Shown piece after piece: positions 26,260 to 33,438 of a DNA stretch of 64,000 bases. A program made the translations under genes and the position numbers. Positions within the stretch are counted from its first letter, which is position 1. Every line of letters starts with the position of its first letter. The stretch spans positions 903,501-967,500 of the forward strand of contig NZ_CP058595.1 in the NCBI RefSeq assembly GCF_013402795.1, in the 5' to 3' direction. Source of the DNA: Costertonia aggregata. GTDB taxonomy: Bacteria > Bacteroidota > Bacteroidia > Flavobacteriales > Flavobacteriaceae. The notes beneath the pieces are model-generated. The model did no database searches and was not told where the DNA came from. It saw only the letters and a list, made by a program, of their open reading frames with translations.

Positions 26260-26274
26260 ATGTTGGCCCACAAG
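26260..26274. repeat. Right attachment site core
   Basis: This copy of ATGTTGGCCCACAAG overlaps the 3' end of the intact tRNA-Gln gene and is identical to 17843-17857. It marks the right boundary of the integrated element. Confidence 0.9.
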
Positions 26275-26334
26275 GACTCGAACCTTGAATGACGGTACCA
26301 AAAACCGGAGTGTTGCCAATTACACCATGGGCCA
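26263..26334 (-). tRNA. tRNA-Gln (anticodon TTG)
   Basis: The 72-nt gene folds as a cloverleaf: acceptor TGGCCCA/TGGGCCA with discriminator A, D-arm stem GTGT/ACAC, anticodon loop TTTTGGT with anticodon TTG, and T-arm CAAGG-TTCGAGT-CCTTG. The outermost anticodon-stem pair looks like a C-U mismatch; all others pair. CCA is not encoded. Its 3' end is the integration target of the 8.4-kb element. Confidence 0.95.
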
Positions 26335-26524
26335 ATATTTTTTCAAATACCAAATATATTTAATATTCGAGGGTGCAAATTTAATACAAAGTTTTGTTTC
26401 GCCAAACATTTTTTAAAACAATCATTTAAAAGTAAGCCACAGCTCTGTTAAAGCTTTATAAAAATTAGATAACCATATCTATTATAATTAGTAAATTCGC
26501 CCAATTGGTAAATAAACTAGTTAC

Positions 26525-29500
26525 ATGTTCGCAAAAAACTTCGACAAATGGGACACCATCCTAGGATGGGTTGTTTTTTTTATAGCCCTTGTTACATATG
26601 GTATTACGGTAGAGCCCACAGGTAGTTTTTGGGATGCTGGGGAATACATCACCACCTCGGCCAAACTACAAGTAGCACACCCACCGGGAGCACCGCTTTT
26701 ACAAATGATAGGTGCTTTCTTTTCTATGTTTGCATTGGCAGATGACCAAGTGGCCCGTATGGTAAATTACGTTTCGGGCGTATCAAGCGCTTTTACCATC
26801 TTATTTATGTTCTGGACCATTACCAACCTCACACGAAAACTTATAAAAAAAGGTGAGGAAATTACCAGCAATGGTAAGGCTATGGCCATTTTTGGAAGCG
26901 GTATCGTGGGTGCTCTTGCATTTACTTATTCGGACAGCTTTTGGTTCAATGCCGTAGAGACCGAAGTATATGCCATGGCCAGTTTAATTATGGCCGTTCT
27001 TTTATGGATGGGGCTTAAATGGACGGATAACCTCGACAACCCCAGGGGCAATAAATGGATCGTGCTCATTTCTTTTGTTATAGGACTTACCTTCGGAGTG
27101 CAGTTTATGGGTTTTTTGGCCATCCCTTCAATTGGTCTTTTGTATTATTTTAAGACCTATAAAACAACCACGGTAAAAAACTTTTTGATCGCCAATATCT
27201 CGGTAGTCGCTATTTTAATGCTGGTCTATAAATTTTCATTGACCTATGTACTCAAATTTTTTGGCTGGGGCGAGGTCTTTTTCGTCAACAGCATAGGATT
27301 ACCTTTTAACTCTGGGACGATTATTATAGGACTGGTCTTTGCTGCCGCATTTTATTTTGGATTACGATACACGCGCAACAATGATTATAAGACGGCAAAT
27401 ACGATAGTACTTTGTTTGATGTTCCTGTTTTTAGGCTTCTCCTCTTGGTTGATGCTGCCCATACGTGCCAATGCCAATGTTGTGGTCAACGAAAACAATC
27501 CTGAAGATGCCAGGGCGCTTTTGGCATATTACAATCGGGAACAATACCCCGGTGTTGAGAGCCCGTTCTATGGGTCTTATTATTCGGATATGTTTGCTCC
27601 TCCGGGAGAAGATATCGATGAAAAGCCCAAATATGAAAAAGACCTAAAATCGGGAAAGTATATTATCGTAAACAAGTATAAAGATGCATTACAAGGCCCA
27701 AACGATGATCATATTGGATTACTCCCCAGATTGTGGAGTGATCAAAATGCTGAAAATTATATGAAGTATTTTGACCCGTTGGACTTCACCATAAAACCCG
27801 AATATTTGGGCAACCAAGAGCTACAGCAGGCCGTTGGTCAGTTTAAGGAAGGGTATGAAAAGGGAGAATTGGATGCTGACCAGTACATTCGTTTTCTACG
27901 TGAGTTCAGCGATTACATTGAGGTACAGCCACCTACTATATGGCAAAACGTAAAGTATATGTTCCAATTTCAGTTTGGATACATGTACTGGCGTTATTTT
28001 ATGTGGAATTTTGTGGGCAAGCAAAATGATATTCAAGGCAGGTATGATGAGAATGGTAACTGGCTAAGCGGTATCAACATTTTGGATAGTGCACGTTTGG
28101 GCAGTCAAGATAACCTACCTAGTGATATTAAAAACAATAAAGGTAGAAACACCTATTTCTTCCTGCCTTTGATATTGGGAATCATAGGGTTGGTATTTCA
28201 GATTTCCAAAAACCCAAAACAATTTTGGGTACTTTTTGTATTCTTTATGTTTACAGGTATAGCGATTCAATTTTATACCAATCCGGGTATTTTTCAACCA
28301 CGGGAAAGAGACTATTCGCTCGTAGGTTCTTTTTACATTTTCGCATTGTGGATAGGATTGGGGGTATACGGGCTTTTTGATGAGTTCAGAAGGTTCGTCA
28401 AACCCAAAATATTGGCCCCTGCGATAACCATAATATGCCTATTAGCGGTACCAGTAGTAATGGCCTACCAAAATTGGGACGACCATGACCGCTCGGGAAG
28501 GTTTACCGCAAATTCAACGGCAAAGGCCTATTTGGACTCGGCGCAGGAAAATGCCGGAGCCATATTGTTCACCATCGGCGATAACGATACATTTCCTTTA
28601 TGGTACGCTCAAGAAATAGAAGGCCATAGGACCGATGTTCGTGTCGTCAATACCAGTCTTTTCGCAACAGATTGGTATATAGACCAAATGAAGCGAAAAG
28701 CATATGAGAGCGACCCTATACCATCACAATTAACGCACGATAAATATAGGTACGGTACCCGTGATGTCATTTATTACCAAGGATTATCCGAAAAAAGATG
28801 GGACATCAAGGACTTTATGAATTGGATCGAGAGCGACAAACCACAGACCAAGCTTAAGTATATTTTCGAAAAACAAGGTATCGATATTAGTCAATATTCC
28901 GAAAGCACTTTGGATATCGTATACTACCCAACATATAAAATACGAGTACCTGTAAACAAAAAGAACGTTTTGGAAAGCGGTTTGGTCAAACAGAAGGACT
29001 CCGCACTTATCGTTGATTATATTGACATTGATCTGCCTCAGAGCGCATTACCCAAAAACCGGATTTTAATGTTGGATGTATTGGCCAATAACGATTGGAA
29101 AAGGCCCATTTATTTCTCCGGGGGAAGTTTTGACAAAGCAGAATATATTTGGATGAAAGATTATCTACAATTAGATGGTCTTCTGTATAAATTGGTCCCG
29201 ATAAAGACGAAAAATTCCAGTCCGTACGAAATGGGACGAATCGATAGCGACTTAATGTATGATATCGTTAAAAAATGGGAATGGGGCAATTCGGGAAGTC
29301 CAGACATTTATCATGACCCACAGACCAGGACCCAAGGATTATCTTTCCGGGGAAATTTGGCAAGATTGACCGAAACCCTTATCAATGAAAACAAAATTGA
29401 CAAGGCCAAAGACGTTATCAATATCGCCATGAAAAATATGCCTTTGGACTATTACGGTTTTTATGCATTTGTAGAACCTTTTGTAGACGGTTATTACAAA

Positions 29501-29893
29501 GTAGGGGAGAAACAAAAGGCCAGGGAATTGTACAACGGCCTAAAAAAGAAGTATCAAGAGCGATTGGAATATTATGCGAACGTTCCCTTGGACGAGCAGT
29601 ATGACAATATTGATGACATTATTGGCGACATGGAGGGTTATCGAAGAAATATCGATATTCTCATTACCAATAACGACCGGGAATTTGCAGAAAAAGAGAC
29701 GCTAATATTCAATGAATATATTGATCGTTTCAATCATTTTTACAAGGATACCGATTTGGAAGAAGAGCTATCAACGCCACCAATGGGCAATCCGGATATG
29801 ATGGACACTATACCTATTTCCGACACCATTAATATGGATAATACGATTATTGAAAGCGAGATGGATTCGGTTTTGCTCCCAAATGGCAACTAA
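26525..29893 (+). CDS. GT117/DUF2723 (TMEM260-like) integral membrane protein
   Basis: This 1122-residue protein begins with a short cytoplasmic stretch, then FTYDSF-like and WDAGEYI motifs of the DUF2723 family (EPTGSFWDAGEYITTSAKLQ near residues 30-49, with AHPPGAPL at 51-58). It has about 12 membrane segments to residue 660, then a soluble C-terminal half with helical repeats (about 920-1060). The family is assigned to glycosyltransferase 117 and related to eukaryotic TMEM260, a protein O-mannosyltransferase, so surface-protein glycosylation from a lipid-linked sugar is plausible. It overlaps the convergent thioredoxin-like gene by 4 bases. Confidence 0.9.
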   Translation: MFAKNFDKWDTILGWVVFFIALVTYGITVEPTGSFWDAGEYITTSAKLQVAHPPGAPLLQMIGAFFSMFALADDQVARMVNYVSGVSSAFTILFMFWTITNLTRKLIKKGEEITSNGKAMAIFGSGIVGALAFTYSDSFWFNAVETEVYAMASLIMAVLLWMGLKWTDNLDNPRGNKWIVLISFVIGLTFGVQFMGFLAIPSIGLLYYFKTYKTTTVKNFLIANISVVAILMLVYKFSLTYVLKFFGWGEVFFVNSIGLPFNSGTIIIGLVFAAAFYFGLRYTRNNDYKTANTIVLCLMFLFLGFSSWLMLPIRANANVVVNENNPEDARALLAYYNREQYPGVESPFYGSYYSDMFAPPGEDIDEKPKYEKDLKSGKYIIVNKYKDALQGPNDDHIGLLPRLWSDQNAENYMKYFDPLDFTIKPEYLGNQELQQAVGQFKEGYEKGELDADQYIRFLREFSDYIEVQPPTIWQNVKYMFQFQFGYMYWRYFMWNFVGKQNDIQGRYDENGNWLSGINILDSARLGSQDNLPSDIKNNKGRNTYFFLPLILGIIGLVFQISKNPKQFWVLFVFFMFTGIAIQFYTNPGIFQPRERDYSLVGSFYIFALWIGLGVYGLFDEFRRFVKPKILAPAITIICLLAVPVVMAYQNWDDHDRSGRFTANSTAKAYLDSAQENAGAILFTIGDNDTFPLWYAQEIEGHRTDVRVVNTSLFATDWYIDQMKRKAYESDPIPSQLTHDKYRYGTRDVIYYQGLSEKRWDIKDFMNWIESDKPQTKLKYIFEKQGIDISQYSESTLDIVYYPTYKIRVPVNKKNVLESGLVKQKDSALIVDYIDIDLPQSALPKNRILMLDVLANNDWKRPIYFSGGSFDKAEYIWMKDYLQLDGLLYKLVPIKTKNSSPYEMGRIDSDLMYDIVKKWEWGNSGSPDIYHDPQTRTQGLSFRGNLARLTETLINENKIDKAKDVINIAMKNMPLDYYGFYAFVEPFVDGYYKVGEKQKARELYNGLKKKYQERLEYYANVPLDEQYDNIDDIIGDMEGYRRNIDILITNNDREFAEKETLIFNEYIDRFNHFYKDTDLEEELSTPPMGNPDMMDTIPISDTINMDNTIIESEMDSVLLPNGN

Positions 29894-30186
29894 ACATATT
29901 CGTTAAGGATACCGATAAGGGTATTGGCATCTTGTTCACCGCTTTGGCGCCATACCATTTCTCCTTTTTTATAAATCATCAAGGTAGGTAAACCCTTTAC
30001 GCGCAATGCTTGGGACAGTTCTTTATTCTTGTCCACATCAATTTTTATGACTTTGCCCTTATCGCCCAAGGCTGCGGCTACATCCCGTAACACAGGGTGC
30101 ATTGCCGTAGATTGCTCGTTCCATTCTGCGTAAAAATCCAACAGTACAGGAATTTTCAAATCTATGAGTTCACCAAATTTAGACAT
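29890..30186 (-). CDS. Thioredoxin-fold protein lacking the CxxC active site
   Basis: This 98-residue protein has a full thioredoxin fold pattern: DFYAEWNEQSTAMHPVL (residues 18-34), VIKIDVDKN (47-55) and the cis-Pro loop KGLPTLMIYKKGE (64-76). At the WCGPC position it reads WNEQS, so both redox cysteines are missing and it cannot act as a dithiol oxidoreductase. The protein holds no cysteine at all. It has no signal peptide and is cytoplasmic. It stands alone, convergent with the GT117 gene. A structural or binding role is likely; its partner is unknown. Confidence 0.88.
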   Translation of the reverse strand: MSKFGELIDLKIPVLLDFYAEWNEQSTAMHPVLRDVAAALGDKGKVIKIDVDKNKELSQALRVKGLPTLMIYKKGEMVWRQSGEQDANTLIGILNEYV

Positions 30187-30278
30187 ACCTTAATCATTGG
30201 GTTATTGACCAAATGTAATAAAAAATGTTAAATACCGTCGCAAGCACTTTAGATTAAGCCCTTCTTACCGAGTTAAAT

Positions 30279-31508
30279 TCATGTTAAGGATTTCTTTTTG
30301 AGCGTGATTACTGAAATTTCTGGCCAAATACCTACCCTACCCGGATAGCCTAAAAAACCAAAACCACGGTTCACGTTAATATACTGCCCTAGCTCTTCAT
30401 AAATACCGGCCCAGTATTTATAACGCCATTTTACCGGGCTCCATTTTATCCAACCGGGGATTTCTATGCCAAATTGCATGCCATGGGTATGACCGCTCAA
30501 GGTCAAATGATAATGGTGCTCATCATGTATGACCACATCTTCCCAATGACTGGGGTCGTGGCTCATCAAAATTTTAAAATCATCCTTGTGTATGATCGAG
30601 ACGGCTTTTTTTAGGTCACCAGCTTTTTTAAAACCGCCCCTACCCCAGTTTTCAACTCCTATCAAAGCAATTTTATCGTCCCCTTTTTTGAGATACCTAT
30701 GCTCGTTCAACAACAGGTCAAACCCCATTTCACGCTGCAGGTTTTTCAAATCGTTCAGATTTTTTGCTTTGGCGGCATCTGATTCCCACTGTACATAATC
30801 CCCATAATCATGGTTTCCCAGCACGGAAAATTTACCGTCCTTAGCCCGAAGTCCAGAAAAAAGTTCGGCCCAAGGTTTCATTTCCTCGGCCTTGTTGTTT
30901 ACCATATCGCCCGTAAAAAGAAGGGCATCGCTATTTTGTTCGTTGATCAGGTTTATGGCATATTCAATTTTTTCCCTGTCGTCAAAACTGCCACTATGCA
31001 CATCTGATATTTGCGTGATCTGATAGCCGTGAAAGGCGTCGGGCAAATCGTCAAACTCCAAATTGTACTTCAATACCTTAAAATTGTATTTGCCCTTATA
31101 CATACCAAAAAGTAATGCACCAAAGGGCAAAGAAGCTATACCTAAAGCCATAAGGCTCAAAAAACGCCTTCTGGCCGGCACGCTGAATTCCCTTGACTCA
31201 CCAAAAATTTTATGATAGGTGCCGGCAATCAATCGGTATATGTCCTCTGAAAACAAAAAGACTATGGTAACCAGGTTAAAAGCTATCATGGCCAGCAAAA
31301 AGCCGAACGCATAACTTTTGGCCACGCTCAGCACCCTGCCCTCTTGCTCCCCGAACGTGAACTGGAATATAAAGTTACCGATGACAAGTAATGAAATCGT
31401 TATATACGCATAATGTACCCAAGGGAAACGACTGGCCGCCTTTAAGCCTTGCAATACATATATACTGATTGCAATATAAATGGAAATGAAAATAATCCAA
31501 CGGAGCAT
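30279..31508 (-). CDS. Membrane-anchored metallophosphoesterase
   Basis: This 409-residue protein has four N-terminal hydrophobic segments (up to about residue 135) and then a calcineurin-like phosphoesterase domain. The metal-binding motifs are all present: ISDVHSGSFDD near residue 165 (DxH), FTGDMVNN near 199 (GD), VLGNHDYGD near 231 (GNHD), MSHDPSHW near 315, and LSGHTHGMQF near 334 (GHxH). The layout matches the YkuE/YaeI-like group, some of which act on UDP-diacylglucosamine-like lipids or phosphodiesters. The substrate cannot be named here. It is followed by no cotranscribed gene. Confidence 0.9.
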   Translation of the reverse strand: MLRWIIFISIYIAISIYVLQGLKAASRFPWVHYAYITISLLVIGNFIFQFTFGEQEGRVLSVAKSYAFGFLLAMIAFNLVTIVFLFSEDIYRLIAGTYHKIFGESREFSVPARRRFLSLMALGIASLPFGALLFGMYKGKYNFKVLKYNLEFDDLPDAFHGYQITQISDVHSGSFDDREKIEYAINLINEQNSDALLFTGDMVNNKAEEMKPWAELFSGLRAKDGKFSVLGNHDYGDYVQWESDAAKAKNLNDLKNLQREMGFDLLLNEHRYLKKGDDKIALIGVENWGRGGFKKAGDLKKAVSIIHKDDFKILMSHDPSHWEDVVIHDEHHYHLTLSGHTHGMQFGIEIPGWIKWSPVKWRYKYWAGIYEELGQYINVNRGFGFLGYPGRVGIWPEISVITLKKKSLT

Positions 31509-31564
31509 ATTGTCTTTTTTACAAAGATATTTTTTGAAACGGCATGGCCGTACCCTTTTACGTT

Positions 31565-32305
31565 TTATTTAACGGTACTCACCACATCCCTGATGACATC
31601 AAAATGAGATAACCCGATGCCGTCGTCATGCAAAAATGTGGGAGAGTTCATGGAGACTTTTGGAATTTCATCCAATGTTTTTTCAAAACGGACACCTGAT
31701 AAATGAATGGCTTCAAATTCTTTTTCTTTGAATTGATGCACATTTTTAGGGTTGATACCCGAGCCCGGCATAATTTTACACGTTGATGTACTCTGGTGCA
31801 GTTCGTGCAATAAACCGATACCTTCCAGAGCGGATTTTTGCTGACCCGATGTCAATATATAATCAATCCCCATTGCTTCTAACCGCATTGCCGTTTCAAA
31901 CGGGTCTTTGACCCAATCGAAAGCCCTGTGGAAAGTAAAATTAAGGCTTCCCGAAGCCTTTACCAGTTCTTCCGTCCTTTCTTCGTCCAAAGTAAAATTG
32001 TTATGCAATACCCCGGAAACAATACCATGAAAGCCCATTTCAACGCAAAGGGCTATATTTTTTTTCATAATATCGAAATCAACATTTGAAAAAGTAAAAT
32101 CTCCGCTTCTAGGGCGAATCAATACATGAACGGGAATTGTAACGCGTTCCCTGACGGCTTTTAAAAGTCCGTAGGAAGGGGTAATTCCACCAACGGCCAA
32201 CTCTGAACAGAGCTCAATACGGTTAGCTCCCGCTTCTTGTGCATTCAAGGCAGATTCTAAAGAATTGGCACAAACTTCTACAAGCATATTCTTATATTTA
32301 GCCAT
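31565..32305 (-). CDS. cutC: CutC family protein (copper homeostasis protein CutC)
   Basis: This 246-residue TIM-barrel protein begins MLVEVCANSLESALNAQEAG after four extra codons and contains ANRIELCSELAVGGITPSYG (residues 27-46), VLIRPRSGDFTFS near 61, and CKIMPGSGINPKNV near 176, all diagnostic of CutC. The family was linked to copper tolerance in E. coli, though that role is debated. It is divergent from the asparaginase-like gene, with 22 bases between the start codons, so their promoters must overlap the other gene's start region. Confidence 0.93.
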   Translation of the reverse strand: MAKYKNMLVEVCANSLESALNAQEAGANRIELCSELAVGGITPSYGLLKAVRERVTIPVHVLIRPRSGDFTFSNVDFDIMKKNIALCVEMGFHGIVSGVLHNNFTLDEERTEELVKASGSLNFTFHRAFDWVKDPFETAMRLEAMGIDYILTSGQQKSALEGIGLLHELHQSTSTCKIMPGSGINPKNVHQFKEKEFEAIHLSGVRFEKTLDEIPKVSMNSPTFLHDDGIGLSHFDVIRDVVSTVK

Positions 32306-32327
32306 CTAAAAGTAAACAACCCGACCG

Positions 32328-33323
32328 ATGAAACGAAGAAAGTTCTTAAAAAATTCCGGTGTTGCAACAGCCGGAATAGTTTCTACCCCTTTTTTGACTT
32401 CTTGTAAAAAAGATACCACCAAGAAAACAGTGCAAGTAAATGATTCAAAAACCATACGCCCCATCGTAATTTGTACATGGAATTTCTTGAACGCTTCTGC
32501 AGAAGCCTGGGAAGTTTTGAATACCGGTGGAAGCTCCTTGGATGCCATTGAACAAGGTGTTATGGTAGAGGAAAATGATGTAAACAACCAAACGGTTGGT
32601 ACTGGTGGTCGCCCCGATAGGGATGGTAACGTGACCTTGGATGCCTGCATTATGGACAAAGATGGTAATTGCGGTGCTGTTCTCGCCATGCAGAACATAG
32701 CCAACCCTATTTCTGTAGCCCGCAAGGTAATGCAGGATACGCCCCATGTGATGTTGGCAGGTAAAGGAGCGGAACAGTTCGCTTATGAAAAAGGGTTTGA
32801 AAAAACAGACCTACTTACCGAACAATCCAAAAAAGAATGGTTGGAATGGAAAAAAACCTCAGAATACAAACCTATCATCAATATTGAAAATCACGATACC
32901 ATAGGTATGTTGGCCATTGACAAAAACGGAGACATTGCAGGGGGTTGTACTACGAGTGGCATGGCCTATAAAATGGCAGGCCGTGTAGGCGATTCCCCGA
33001 TTATCGGGGCAGGGCTTTTTGTAGACAATGAAGTTGGTGGGGCCACGGCTACGGGAGTTGGCGAAGAAGTAGTACGAACGGTAGGCAGTTTTTTGATTGT
33101 TGAGTTAATGCGACAAGGAAAATCGCCCCAAGAAGCTTGCGAGGAAGGGGTTAAACGCATTATGGCCAAAAATAAGGAACGTAACGATTTCCAAATCGGG
33201 TTTATTGCCATCAATAAAAAAGGAGAAACAGGCGGGTATTGCATACAACCAGGTTTTAGCTACAGAACATATTCGGGCGAAGGGCATGTGAACAACCCCT
33301 CTGACAGCTTTTTAAAGGCATAG
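32328..33323 (+). CDS. N4-(beta-N-acetylglucosaminyl)-L-asparaginase-like exported hydrolase
   Basis: This 331-residue protein is a Ntn-hydrolase of the glycosylasparaginase group. Its N-terminus, MKRRKFLKNSGVATAGIV, is a Tat-like signal (RRKFLK) and ends in a possible lipobox LTSC near residue 26. The autocleavage site is in NHDTIGMLAID, with the catalytic Thr near residue 191, followed by GGCTTSGMAYK and the GAGLFVDNEVGGATATG substrate loop. It should remove the sugar-asparagine link from glycopeptides in the periplasm or at the envelope. The chain should split into alpha and beta parts before the Thr. Confidence 0.93.
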   Translation: MKRRKFLKNSGVATAGIVSTPFLTSCKKDTTKKTVQVNDSKTIRPIVICTWNFLNASAEAWEVLNTGGSSLDAIEQGVMVEENDVNNQTVGTGGRPDRDGNVTLDACIMDKDGNCGAVLAMQNIANPISVARKVMQDTPHVMLAGKGAEQFAYEKGFEKTDLLTEQSKKEWLEWKKTSEYKPIINIENHDTIGMLAIDKNGDIAGGCTTSGMAYKMAGRVGDSPIIGAGLFVDNEVGGATATGVGEEVVRTVGSFLIVELMRQGKSPQEACEEGVKRIMAKNKERNDFQIGFIAINKKGETGGYCIQPGFSYRTYSGEGHVNNPSDSFLKA

Positions 33324-33438
33324 CGACGCTGGGAACTTTAATACTCAAAAACAAAGCGTTCCACTTCTTGCGTTCAATATCTTATTTCTTTTCAAAACAA
33401 ACTTTGTACTTTTAACCTCGCACTTTTAATTTCTAAAG

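Larger units (their letters stand above)
17843..26274 (+). mobile_element. tRNA-Gln-integrated element with integrase, VapE-like ATPase and HD-GHKL cargo
   Basis: This 8.4-kb element is bounded by 15-bp direct repeats of the tRNA-Gln 3' end. All its genes lie on the plus strand: tyrosine integrase, two unknown proteins, an excisionase-like HTH protein, a small ORF, an unknown protein, a VapE-type ATPase, a G-rich inverted-repeat region, a decayed ORF, and a large HD-GHKL protein. It looks more AT-rich than the core genes on either side. There is no capsid, terminase, portal, relaxase or type IV secretion gene, so it is neither a full prophage nor a conjugative element. The int-xis-primase-like layout resembles phage satellites (PICI-like) or mobilisable islands. 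Confidence 0.9.

Noticed and set aside
17843-26274. Complete prophage or conjugative element
   Set aside because: No capsid, portal, terminase, tail, relaxase or type IV secretion gene is present between the attachment repeats; only int, xis-like, VapE-like and cargo genes are seen.
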